NCBI RefSeq assembly: GCF_000685235.1
Contig: NZ_ARYH01000001.1
Coordinates: forward strand, 2,046,001-2,110,000
DNA: 64,000 bases
Direction: 5' to 3'
Source: Hyphomonas adhaerens MHS-3
GTDB taxonomy: Bacteria; Pseudomonadota; Alphaproteobacteria; Caulobacterales; Hyphomonadaceae
A program made the position numbers and the translations under genes. This document shows, one piece after another, positions 34,694 to 43,642 of this stretch. The notes under the pieces are model-generated. The model saw only the letters and a program-made list of their open reading frames with translations. It was not told the origin of the DNA and searched no databases. Every line of letters starts with the position of its first letter. Position 1 is the first letter of the stretch.

Positions 34694-37258
34694 CTAATCT
34701 GAATTCATGGTCTTCAGAAAGGCGATGATGTCGGCGCGTTGCTGTTCGCGGGGGATTTTGATCGCCATAGCTGTGCCGGGCGCAAATTCTGAAGGCGACG
34801 CGAGAAAGGCGTTGAGCTTTTCGGGGGTCCATGTCCCTTCGAGGCCGGACAATGCGTCTGAGTAGTGTACGCCTTTGGATGATGCGATATCTTTTCCCAC
34901 AATGTTCCACAGGTTGGGGCCGATGCGCGTATCGCCACCCTTTTCAAACGTGTGGCAGCTAGAACATATTGTTGCTGCGCGTTTTCCCGCCACGGGATCT
35001 CCACCTGGCAGGGATCCTTGTTTTTCCGGCTCCTCCTGCCCTTGCGAAGATACACTTTCCTGTGGGCCAGCCGCCCAGGCTGCTTTTTGATAATCTGCGA
35101 CGGTGCGGTTGATCTCTAATGGCGATTGTCCCGCCCGAAGGGATTGGGCGACAAAGATGACATAGGCACGCAGATCCTCAATATCCTTTGTACTCAGATG
35201 GTTCTGCATGGGCATGCCACGCTCGGCGAAGGCGCCTTCGCGGATGATTCCCTGGTAATTGTCGAAAACGGCTTTGTTAGATCGCGCGAGATTGGGAATT
35301 GCGCCGCCATTTCCGCCTGGAAAACTGTGGCAGCCGACGCAGTTCTGAAAATAGTGCGTATAGCCCCAACCAATATCGACCGGGCTGGCGTTTGTGGTTA
35401 GCTCCGTAAGTTTGCGCCGGTCCGAAGGACGTTTCGGTGGCGTCTCCGCCGTCCCTCCGAGTTTGAATGTGTACACAGTGCCGGAGTAGAGGGCGTCGGT
35501 AAGACGAAAGGTCTGGCCTTGGCCGCCACCCCATTCGGCAATGATTGTGATATATTGCTCTCCATCAACCAGATATGTGACGGGTGGAGCGATAACGCCC
35601 GAATTTACATCGAACTCCCAGAGGACTTCACCGGTTTCCGTATCACGGATACGGAAGAAACCTTCTGCGTCCCCCTGCATAAGAAGGCCTGTGGTGGTGG
35701 ATAGGAGTCCACCATTGTAGCGACTTGGTTGTGGGATCGCCCAAACTCGTTCCTGCCTGATTGGGTCGTAAGCGATGAGTTCGCCGCTGCTTACTCCTGG
35801 TGGAGGAGCATTCGGATCAATCACTTGTTCGTTCCAGGCACGGAATGGAATTGAGACCGCAATGTCGCTGCCGCGTAGAACTCCGCCCGTCATATTGGGC
35901 GAGTCGTCGTTCGTTCCGTAAGGTGAAGACTGAATAACACCTGGAATATAAACAAGCCCGGTTTCATGATTGTAAGACATCGGGAACCAGTTGTGGGCGC
36001 CATGAGAGCTTGGCGTAATCCAGTGGGTCCGGCCGTCTTGGTATCGTGCATTGTCAGTCTCAATCGGTCTTCCATTTTCATCAATGCCGGTCGCCCAGTT
36101 CATATAGCTGAATGGCGCAGCCGAGATGAGTGTGCCGTTCGTTCGGTCGAGCACGTAGAAGAAGCCATTTTTCGGCGCCTGCATCAGCACTTTGCGGCGT
36201 TCTCCGGCTATGTCGAGATCGGCGAGAATAATGGGCTGGGTTGCAGTATAGTCCCAACTGTCGCCGGGTGTGGTCTGATAATGCCATTTGTAGGCGCCGG
36301 TTTCGGCGTCCAAAGCGACGATACTCGAAAGGAAGAGATTGTCGCCCCCGTCGGGGCTGCGGATCGCGCGGTCCCAGTTTGACCCGTTGCCGACACCGAC
36401 AAGAACCTGGTTGAACTCGGGATCGTAGACAATGCTGTCCCATGCTGTGCCGCCGCCACCGTTTTTCCACCATTCGCCGGTCCAGGTCTTCGCCGCCATT
36501 TCGAGTTCTGGTTGCTCCAAGGGTTGCGATGGATCCCCGGGCACTGTGTAAAAGCGCCAGACCTGATCGCCGGTCGCTGCATCGTATGCCGTAACAAAGC
36601 CGCGGACATTCGCGTACTCTGCGCCGCCATTCCCGATCAATACCTTGCCGTTTGCAATCCGAGGTGCGCCGGTGATTGAGTAGTTGCCACCGTCCGGTAC
36701 GGTCATGACGGACCAGTTTTGTTCACCGGTCGCCGCATCGATGGAGATAAGGCGTCCGTCCAGTGTGCCAACGAAAACCGCGCCCTTGTAAAGGGCAAGC
36801 CCCCGATTTACGACGCCACAGCACAAATCGATCGCTTTGACCCGTGGGACTTCTGGGTCGAAGGTCCAGATCTGTGTGCCGGTGCGCGCGTCGACTGCGT
36901 AAACAACTGACCAGGGCCCGGTGAAGTACATAATTCCATTAACGACGAGCGGCGTTGCCTGAACACCACGTGTCGAGGTGAGTTCCAGGGTCCATGCAAG
37001 CCCGAGTTCGCTCAAGTTTTCCTTTGTGATCTGGTCGAGCGGTGAGTATCGGTCTTCACTGTAATTTCTGCCATAGCTGAGCCAATCTCCTGGCGTTTCG
37101 TCTGCTGCCCTGAGGCGCGCGTCATCGACCGTCAGCGATGCATCTTGATGCGAAGCCGTTGCGCTATTCTCGCTATTGGTCGTCGGCGCCGGCCCGCCAC
37201 ACGTGGCAAGGACTGCAATTGCGACCAGAATTGAAATGGACTTCAAGACGTAAGTCAT
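34694..37258 (-). CDS. PQQ-dependent alcohol dehydrogenase with two cytochrome c domains
   Basis: 854 aa, longer than single-haem type II quinohaemoprotein alcohol dehydrogenases (about 700). The N-terminus has a hydrophobic segment and a lipobox-like VLATCGG, so it is exported and perhaps lipid-anchored. The eight-bladed propeller has WLSYGRNYSEDRYSPL, the vicinal-disulfide DLCCGVVNRG and several W-containing blade motifs. Two haem sites follow: CVGCH (about 636) and CSSCH (about 761), the first with Met ligand candidate MPMQNH, the second with GTAMAIKI. Oxidises alcohols in the periplasm with electron exit to cytochromes. ATG 37258 has GGAGGAGG upstream. Lies 8 bp from the IS6 end. Confidence 0.93.
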   Translation of the reverse strand: MTYVLKSISILVAIAVLATCGGPAPTTNSENSATASHQDASLTVDDARLRAADETPGDWLSYGRNYSEDRYSPLDQITKENLSELGLAWTLELTSTRGVQATPLVVNGIMYFTGPWSVVYAVDARTGTQIWTFDPEVPRVKAIDLCCGVVNRGLALYKGAVFVGTLDGRLISIDAATGEQNWSVMTVPDGGNYSITGAPRIANGKVLIGNGGAEYANVRGFVTAYDAATGDQVWRFYTVPGDPSQPLEQPELEMAAKTWTGEWWKNGGGGTAWDSIVYDPEFNQVLVGVGNGSNWDRAIRSPDGGDNLFLSSIVALDAETGAYKWHYQTTPGDSWDYTATQPIILADLDIAGERRKVLMQAPKNGFFYVLDRTNGTLISAAPFSYMNWATGIDENGRPIETDNARYQDGRTHWITPSSHGAHNWFPMSYNHETGLVYIPGVIQSSPYGTNDDSPNMTGGVLRGSDIAVSIPFRAWNEQVIDPNAPPPGVSSGELIAYDPIRQERVWAIPQPSRYNGGLLSTTTGLLMQGDAEGFFRIRDTETGEVLWEFDVNSGVIAPPVTYLVDGEQYITIIAEWGGGQGQTFRLTDALYSGTVYTFKLGGTAETPPKRPSDRRKLTELTTNASPVDIGWGYTHYFQNCVGCHSFPGGNGGAIPNLARSNKAVFDNYQGIIREGAFAERGMPMQNHLSTKDIEDLRAYVIFVAQSLRAGQSPLEINRTVADYQKAAWAAGPQESVSSQGQEEPEKQGSLPGGDPVAGKRAATICSSCHTFEKGGDTRIGPNLWNIVGKDIASSKGVHYSDALSGLEGTWTPEKLNAFLASPSEFAPGTAMAIKIPREQQRADIIAFLKTMNSD

Positions 37259-37371
37259 CGGCAGGACCTCCTCCTATGCACCGCTTGGCGGGTGTTTAAG
37301 CCACTCAAGCATATTAGAGTGGTTGGGCCGCTGCTCGGGTCGGCATGCATCATGTCTGTGATGGTGGCATA

Positions 37372-38328
37372 TCAGGCAGTGGTGCGAAGAAGATTGTTTG
37401 CGAATGCGCGCTTCGATCGGTTGTATTCGTCGATGATCCGGTCGCAGAGGTCCGCGGCGGATTCCACGGATTCGATCATGCCGACGCCTTGCCCGGCGGA
37501 CTTGATCTTTGAGTAGCGTGCGCGCGCAGCCTGATTCTGAACGCGCTGACCGGGTGTGTAGGCGGCAATTTCATCTGGGTCCAGACCTTCCTGGATAAGG
37601 CTCGGGCGAAGCCAGTTCGCCGGTGCTCCGTCCAGTGCTGCCGAGAAAAAAATGTCCTTAGCGGTTGCTGCGACCATCATGTCCCGTGTTGCGTCATCCG
37701 ACAGGCATTCGCGGGTGGCGATAAAGCGGGTGCCGAAGTAACATGCGGATGCACCCATGGCTTGCGCGGCGAGAATGTCTTGGCCCGTGCTCATGCCTCC
37801 CGCAAGTATGATTGGCTTGTCAGTCACCTGACGAACTTCATTCAGGAGGGCAAAGGGGTTGATCGTACCCGTGTGTCCACCTGCGCCGGCGCATACGGCA
37901 ATAAGTGCGTCGGCACCTGCTTCCGCAGCTTTCTCCGCATGCCTGGCCGACGCGATATCGTGGAATGCGACTCCGCCATAATCGTGGATACGCTTGAACA
38001 CATCGTCAGGAGCACCTTTCGAGGTAAGAATAACTGGAACCCTGTGCTGAATGCAGAGTTCGAGGTCTCCCGGATAGCGCTCGTTCGTCGGATGAACCAC
38101 TAGGTTGACGGCGAATGGCGCGGGTGCCTCCATCTCGGCGAGACCGCGTTCCATGTCCTCCAGCCAGTTTGCAAAGACGTCTCGATTGCGAGTGGAATGT
38201 GCCGGAAAACTGCCCATCACGCCACGCGAACAACATGCCAGCGCAAGAGGTGGGTTCGAAACGAGGAACATGGGCGAAACGATAAGCGGTACTTTCAGGC
38301 GACCGCCGAACGTGAAGTCAATCGACAT
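37372..38328 (-). CDS. Nitronate monooxygenase/2-nitropropane dioxygenase family flavoprotein
   Basis: 318 aa TIM-barrel FMN enzyme. VPLIVSPMFLVSNPPLALACC at the N-terminus, the GAGGHTGTINPFALL motif with its flavin-site His, and GGMSTGQDILAAQAMGASACYFGTRFIAT (key words GGMSTGQDI and YFGTRF) define the NMO/FabK-like family. Annotation as nitronate monooxygenase is often nominal; several members act as enoyl reductases or oxidases of unknown substrate. Start 38328 (GAGGAA six bases upstream) is preferred over 38343. It overlaps the end of the fused CoA-transferase gene by 11 bp, so the two are co-translated. Confidence 0.85.
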   Translation of the reverse strand: MSIDFTFGGRLKVPLIVSPMFLVSNPPLALACCSRGVMGSFPAHSTRNRDVFANWLEDMERGLAEMEAPAPFAVNLVVHPTNERYPGDLELCIQHRVPVILTSKGAPDDVFKRIHDYGGVAFHDIASARHAEKAAEAGADALIAVCAGAGGHTGTINPFALLNEVRQVTDKPIILAGGMSTGQDILAAQAMGASACYFGTRFIATRECLSDDATRDMMVAATAKDIFFSAALDGAPANWLRPSLIQEGLDPDEIAAYTPGQRVQNQAARARYSKIKSAGQGVGMIESVESAADLCDRIIDEYNRSKRAFANNLLRTTA

Positions 38329-40369
38329 GGGGCGTTTCCTCACGGGAGTTGAGAATGATGTGAGTATGCTCGCCTATTCCAGGCGCATTGCTGTGGATCC
38401 GCATTGGCGTTTGCAGGAGTTGAAACGGAAAGCCCTTGACCAAGTCGCCGCTTGGGCTGGTCGCAAAGGCCCCGGCGGAGCGGATGGCCGGCGCATCGGA
38501 CAGGTCCTTTCCACTGCGTGCCACTGCTGCGCCGATGCCTGCGTCCAGAAGTGTTTGAGCGCAGTCGGCAGCATTCCATAGCGCGGCCCAGTCCATCAGA
38601 GGACAGCCCGATAAGAGGGCTTCAAGGAGGGCGGGGTCCTCACAATTCACTGCGACATACTCGCCGTCTGCACAGCGCAGCATATTTGGGGCATCCGGTC
38701 GACGGAAAATCGTATCAGCAGGTCTGGCATCGCTGGCTACGCCGTCCGCGACCCGGGCAATAATATCGCCGATTTGGTAGATGGCGCAGTCTCTTTGCGA
38801 AATATCGAGATGCCGGGCGACGCCGTTATGTCGGCACATGATGGCCTGTGCCGCGATCACTGCAGCGCCATAGAGGCATACTGTCTGGTCCGGATAGTTC
38901 AGGTTCCGTCCTGAAATGACCGGGACGCCATCATCATAGCTTGTCAGAGACGCAAATCCCGAACTTGCTTCAAGCGTTGACCCGAACGTCGTGTGGTGGG
39001 CTCCCGGGCCGGACAGTCCTTGTCCCGAAATAGAGGCGAGCAGGATTGTCGGATTCGCCTGCACTAAACGCTCGAAGGTGACGCCCAGGCGGTCGAGCAC
39101 ACCGCGACGGAAGTTTTCGACAACGATATCGGCGGTTTCAGCCAGTTTCAGAAATTCTCTCAGGCCTTCATCGGTCTTCAGGTTCAGAGTGATGCCCTGT
39201 TTGTTTCTGTTGTTGCTTTTGAACAGTGGTGAGTCACCACCGGCCGCTCCGGCCCAGGAGCGGAAAGGGTCGGGGTAGGTATCGGATTCGACCTTGATTA
39301 CTGTCGCGCCCATATCGGCAAGTAGCGCAGATACGCCAGCACCAGCAGTAATGATTCCAAGATCAAGAACCCTCAGGCCGCTTAGCGGAAGCGAGCCATC
39401 AGAATCCTCCTTGGGCGTACCACCTGTCATTTCCCGCTCAATCCTGTGCGGCAAAGCTGGAGCGATGCTGCCTTCCGGTGTTCTTACCAATGCGTTTCGA
39501 TGCGTAAGCAGTGGGTCGGCAAACAGGTCCTCAATTGTCGACACAGGGGCTCCGGGAACTTCCCGCTCAACAAAGATCTTTGCAAGATCGGCTTTGGTCA
39601 GGCCGGCGCACCATTCGGCTATCGGAGCCATATAGTCTGCACGATGTCTGGCCCGGCTGCTAAAACTGCTGAAGCGTTCATCGTTCAAGACAGGATTGCC
39701 GATCATTTCGATGACCTTGTTCCAGTCTCTCTCTGTGTAGACGAAGGCGACATGTCCGTCCCTGCAGGCGAGGACCGGCCATTCAGCGCCTTCGCCCTGG
39801 CGTTTCAGATCTTCACCAAGCGTACCGGCGATGGCGGCTTTCCAGTTAATCCAGGCGAGCGCCGCCTCTCCATGCAGCCAGGCCTGTTCTGCCCGTCCAT
39901 GCCGAAACCGTGCCGCAGCGACAGCCGTCAGTGCGGCAAAAGCGGCATAACCGATCGTATGCGCCCCGTAGTTTGCGGCAGGAACCAGAGGTGCGCGGTC
40001 AGGATCACCAAGAAGACGGGCCAGTCCGGAGGCAGCAAAGAGCGTATTTTCGGACTGCCATCGCTCGAGTTCGATAGTGACGCTGCTGATAGATCCATCG
40101 AGGCATTTTTCTCTGCCGGATTGTGCGGCACGCAGAATAACGCGATGCCGCCCATTGGAAGTGTCGTGAGCCCAACTGATCGGAGACGTTTCAACTCGGG
40201 CAGGCTCAATGTGGGATAACTGTGCCAGGGCGGGGCCCTGTTCTTCTGCAGAGATATAAGTTCTCGCACCGAGTTCGCACGCGATCTTGGCTGCGAACTG
40301 AACAGCAAGACAGGCTTGTGGGGACGAATTCTTGTCGAAAATCTGCAGAAGGTCAAAATCTTGAAACAA
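38318..40369 (-). CDS. Fused class III (CaiB/BaiF) CoA-transferase, degenerate first half
   Basis: 683 aa. Residues from about 330 form a nearly complete family III transferase: LSGLRVLDLGIITAGAGVSALLADMGATVIKVE, NRNKQGITLNLKTDEG, ENFRRGVLDRLG, LLASISGQGLSGPG (key words) and a short Asp-containing NYPDQT at the position before the second domain. The first 320 residues match mainly the later part of another transferase copy (GYAAFAALTAVAAARFR; HVAFVYTERDWNKVIEMIG; ADYMAPIAEWCAGLT), lacking its Rossmann start. TTG start with AGGA upstream. It moves CoA between carboxylic acids. Divergent from the aldehyde dehydrogenase gene. Confidence 0.85.
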   Translation of the reverse strand: MFQDFDLLQIFDKNSSPQACLAVQFAAKIACELGARTYISAEEQGPALAQLSHIEPARVETSPISWAHDTSNGRHRVILRAAQSGREKCLDGSISSVTIELERWQSENTLFAASGLARLLGDPDRAPLVPAANYGAHTIGYAAFAALTAVAAARFRHGRAEQAWLHGEAALAWINWKAAIAGTLGEDLKRQGEGAEWPVLACRDGHVAFVYTERDWNKVIEMIGNPVLNDERFSSFSSRARHRADYMAPIAEWCAGLTKADLAKIFVEREVPGAPVSTIEDLFADPLLTHRNALVRTPEGSIAPALPHRIEREMTGGTPKEDSDGSLPLSGLRVLDLGIITAGAGVSALLADMGATVIKVESDTYPDPFRSWAGAAGGDSPLFKSNNRNKQGITLNLKTDEGLREFLKLAETADIVVENFRRGVLDRLGVTFERLVQANPTILLASISGQGLSGPGAHHTTFGSTLEASSGFASLTSYDDGVPVISGRNLNYPDQTVCLYGAAVIAAQAIMCRHNGVARHLDISQRDCAIYQIGDIIARVADGVASDARPADTIFRRPDAPNMLRCADGEYVAVNCEDPALLEALLSGCPLMDWAALWNAADCAQTLLDAGIGAAVARSGKDLSDAPAIRSAGAFATSPSGDLVKGFPFQLLQTPMRIHSNAPGIGEHTHIILNSREETPHVD

Positions 40370-40538
40370 GCGGCACTATCCTGTCATTCTCACTGTTCTT
40401 CTTGTTGAGGAGTACGGCGCGCAAAACCAGCGCCGTTCTTTCGGAATCACATACATGATGAACTGGGGGCGTGCGTACTGCGAACACGCATGATCTGGCT
40501 AGGCTATTGGGAAAGAGATGCTTGGAAGGTGTAGAACG

Positions 40539-42008
40539 ATGTCACAAGATGCCGCAACCGCGTCAGCAAAAGTGAGGATAGCCGACCATTTCATCGACGG
40601 GCGGAGTGTGCCGCCTCACTTGGGCACCTATTTCGACTCTATCGACCCCTCGAACGGTCGGGTGTACGCGAGCGTCGCATCAGGCGATGCCACGGATGTC
40701 GAAGCAGCGGTGGCTGCGGCCAAGGCAGCGAGTCCCGCCTGGGCTGCCATGAGGCCACTTGACCGCGGGGCAATTATTCAGAGAATCGGGGAAGCTCTGC
40801 TTGAGCATAAAGCGTTGCTTGCTGAGATAGAGACGCGTGAAATGGGTATGCCAGCCCAGGCATCTCCCGATGTCATTGCCAGCTCAGCTGAATATTTTAC
40901 CTATTATGGCGGTCTGGCGCCTTCGGTGCTTGGGGATACGATCCCGGTAGATGAAGGGACATTCGCTTATACGCTTTATGAGCCTTATGGTGTGGTTGGT
41001 ATCATCACGCCTTGGAATGCGCCGCTCAATCAGGCTGCACGGAGCGTGGCGCCCGCACTGGCTGCAGGCAATACGATTGTCTTGAAGCCGAGCGAATATA
41101 CATCGGTCGCAACTGTCGAACTCGCGCGAATTGCTAGTGAAGCAGGTTTGCCGGCGGGCGTTCTGAATGTTGTGACCGGAACCGGGCCAGATGTGGGTGA
41201 GCCGCTGGTGCGCCACAGGGGTATTGAAAAGATCGGGTTTACCGGATCTGTGCCAACCGGAGCCCGGATAGGTGCGATCGCCGGGGAGCGGATTGTGCCG
41301 GCCACTCTGGAGCTGGGCGGAAAATCACCGGATATCGTGTTCGCTGATGCAAAGCTGGAGGTCGCTGTGCCGCAAGTGCTGTTCGGCTTTATCGCAAACT
41401 CCGGACAGATTTGTACCTCCGGTACGAGAATTATTGTTGAGCGCTCAATTCATGACAAGTTGGCGGAGATGCTTGCCGCGGCGGCGCGGCGTATCCCCAT
41501 AGGTGTGGAAAAGCCGTTTCCCTGCCTCGGTCCCATCGCCAATCGGATGCAATACGAAAAAGTGTTGAACTATTTCGAAAGTGCAAATGCAGAAGGTGCG
41601 CAGCTCATCACCGGTGGGTGCCCTGCGCGAGGGGAAGGGCTTGAAGGTGGTCTGTATATAGAGCCCACCATTTATACGGACGTGACGCCAGATATGAAGA
41701 TCGTTCGTGAAGAGATATTTGGGCCTGTAGGCGTGCTGATCCCCTTCGATACAGAAGATGAAGCCATTGCGATCGCTAATGATACGGAATACGGGCTGGC
41801 CGCCGGAGTGTGGTCGCAGAATGCAAGTCGTGTTCACCGTGTCGCCGCACGGCTTCAGGCAGGAACGGTCTACATCAACACTTGGCATGCGCAGGCTGTG
41901 GAGGTTCCGACGGGCGGGTACAAGCGTAGCGGCATCGGCCGAGAGCGCGGGCTCAGTGCGATCAAATCCTATATGCAGACCAAAAACGTCACACAGAAAT
42001 TAGTCTAA
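40539..42008 (+). CDS. NAD(P)-dependent aldehyde dehydrogenase
   Basis: 489 aa, standard length. Catalytic Cys in NSGQICTSGTR, Glu in LELGGKSPDIV, the cofactor turn GFTGSVPTGARIG and PWNAPLNQAARSVAPAL. ATG 40539 has GGAAGGTG upstream; an earlier in-frame ATG at 40518 is less likely. Alone on the plus strand, it would oxidise the aldehyde produced by the nearby PQQ alcohol dehydrogenase to an acid for CoA activation; this link is inferred. Confidence 0.94.
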   Translation: MSQDAATASAKVRIADHFIDGRSVPPHLGTYFDSIDPSNGRVYASVASGDATDVEAAVAAAKAASPAWAAMRPLDRGAIIQRIGEALLEHKALLAEIETREMGMPAQASPDVIASSAEYFTYYGGLAPSVLGDTIPVDEGTFAYTLYEPYGVVGIITPWNAPLNQAARSVAPALAAGNTIVLKPSEYTSVATVELARIASEAGLPAGVLNVVTGTGPDVGEPLVRHRGIEKIGFTGSVPTGARIGAIAGERIVPATLELGGKSPDIVFADAKLEVAVPQVLFGFIANSGQICTSGTRIIVERSIHDKLAEMLAAAARRIPIGVEKPFPCLGPIANRMQYEKVLNYFESANAEGAQLITGGCPARGEGLEGGLYIEPTIYTDVTPDMKIVREEIFGPVGVLIPFDTEDEAIAIANDTEYGLAAGVWSQNASRVHRVAARLQAGTVYINTWHAQAVEVPTGGYKRSGIGRERGLSAIKSYMQTKNVTQKLV

Positions 42009-42094
42009 CCCCTCATGGACCCCGGGTTGGAGGTCTCCACAGGATTTGGTTCACCTTTCCATCAGAAGATTGCATGTCGGTCGCCATGACCGCG

Positions 42095-43429
42095 TCATTT
42101 GACAGCGAGTAAATCTCGCACATCTGAAGCGTCGGACAGATTCATTATGCCCGACCTGAGACGCTCGGCCTTTTCGTGTCCGACAGCGTGCCAAGCATTG
42201 CTCAAAAACTTGGTCCCAACACGTCTGCTGACAGTCTCTACGTTGCTCATCAGGTCTCGAAAATCAAAGCTGGATTCGTAATGTCCACCATCGAGCATTG
42301 AAATCGAAACGCTTGTTTTGAAGGTATCTGTTCCTGTCTCATTTGCATGAACCAAGGGTCTCAGAAAGGACAGCGTCTTATCTTCTACGGCAGCCTGACT
42401 GTAGGATTCATCGGAGGCTGTGTCGCGTCCGGCGAGCACGAGCGCAGCAACATGGGGGAAGGAGAACTTGCCCTCAAGACCTGATTTGGGCTCACCAACA
42501 GAAGCGGTCCGCAAGCTCAGTGGAGTTGTAGATACATCGACGCGGGCAATGCGGTGAACGTCGAAGGCATGCTCCGCGACGACGGCGTGCAGCGCTTCGA
42601 TCATCGGGTGTGTTGCGTGACAAGCAGCGTGGAACTTGAATGCATTATCACGAATGCGGAAAATGCCCGGGTTCTCGACTTTTCGTTCCCCTTCGGTGAG
42701 GCCGAAAAACATGGAAAGATACCCTTTCTCTATTTCGAGAGCATTCAGTGGGGCTGTGAAGCCGCGAGCAACCAGGCGGGCTGCGAGCAGTCCGGATGAT
42801 GCGGCGTGTGCGGCGTTGTAGGGCTTCGCCATCGTGCCGAAAGTGCACTTAAGCCCGCAAGCTTGAGTGGCTGCGAGACCAAGAGCTGCGCGCGCCTTTG
42901 TAGAGTCGAGCTTCAGGAGCTGACCAGCAGCAGCGGCGGCACCGAAGACACCGACAGTCGCGGTTGGATGAAAGCCGAGTAAGTAATGGTCGGGATGAAG
43001 GAGCGCGCCCACTCGAGCGGCGGTTTCGTACCCTGCGACAACGGCTGTTATTAGGTCTGGTCCTGATGCGCGGAGTTCACATGCCAGTTGGAGGGAGGCG
43101 CTGACAACTGCACTGCCGGCATGGGCGGACATTGCCGGTACGAGCGTGTCGTCGAAATCGATTGCATGAGCGGCCGCCGCGTGAAGCATCGCGCGGTTAT
43201 TGAGCGAACCATTCAATTGCCCAGACAACAGGGGTAGGGCGTCGATGCTGCATTCAAATAACTCTTCGGCCATCAGCTGGACGAGAGAGGATCTGGTACC
43301 CCGTATAGTACAACCGATATTGTCAAGGACAACGAGCCGGCCGAGGAGTTCTACATCATCCGGAAAGTCCCGGTGCTGGTAAGACGCAGCGATCGTTGCA
43401 ATAGCCTCTGTCAGTTCTTGCTGGATCAT
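42095..43429 (-). CDS. MmgE/PrpD family protein (2-methylcitrate dehydratase-like)
   Basis: 444 aa. Family marks: LLSGQLNGSLNNRAMLHAAAAHAIDFDDT (key words NNRAMLHAAAAHAIDFDDT, with the DFDD core), GFHPTATVGVFGAAAAAG, GTMAKPYNAAHAASSGLLAARL and KFHAACHATHPMIEAL. Members dehydrate, decarboxylate or isomerise tricarboxylates (2-methylcitrate dehydratase, cis-aconitate decarboxylase, iminodisuccinate epimerase). Convergent with the aldehyde dehydrogenase, 86 bp apart. Whether it feeds the lyase operon at 47-53 kb is open. Confidence 0.88.
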   Translation of the reverse strand: MIQQELTEAIATIAASYQHRDFPDDVELLGRLVVLDNIGCTIRGTRSSLVQLMAEELFECSIDALPLLSGQLNGSLNNRAMLHAAAAHAIDFDDTLVPAMSAHAGSAVVSASLQLACELRASGPDLITAVVAGYETAARVGALLHPDHYLLGFHPTATVGVFGAAAAAGQLLKLDSTKARAALGLAATQACGLKCTFGTMAKPYNAAHAASSGLLAARLVARGFTAPLNALEIEKGYLSMFFGLTEGERKVENPGIFRIRDNAFKFHAACHATHPMIEALHAVVAEHAFDVHRIARVDVSTTPLSLRTASVGEPKSGLEGKFSFPHVAALVLAGRDTASDESYSQAAVEDKTLSFLRPLVHANETGTDTFKTSVSISMLDGGHYESSFDFRDLMSNVETVSRRVGTKFLSNAWHAVGHEKAERLRSGIMNLSDASDVRDLLAVK

Positions 43430-43572
43430 TGAGGATGCTCCTGTTCTGGGGAAGTGTTTGGGGCGGGCATTTCTGACCTATTCATGCAGACAGCATTCTC
43501 TTTTGCGGTCCGGATTTTTTTGGAGCCTGATAGAGCGTTCGCAGTCATTCTGACCGGTAGGGACGAGCATTT

Positions 43573-43604
43573 GAAAAAATGGCCGGCGGCTTGCGCCGCC
43601 GGCC
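43573..43604 (-). terminator. Intrinsic terminator after the TonB receptor
   Basis: Perfect 10-bp stem GGCCGGCGGC (43581-43590) and GCCGCCGGCC (43595-43604) with a 4-nt loop; on the minus strand it is followed by ATTTTTT. It lies 39 bp after the receptor stop. Confidence 0.93.
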
Positions 43605-43642
43605 GTCAGGCTGGTGTATCCAGGCACAAAAGGAGGAAACGC

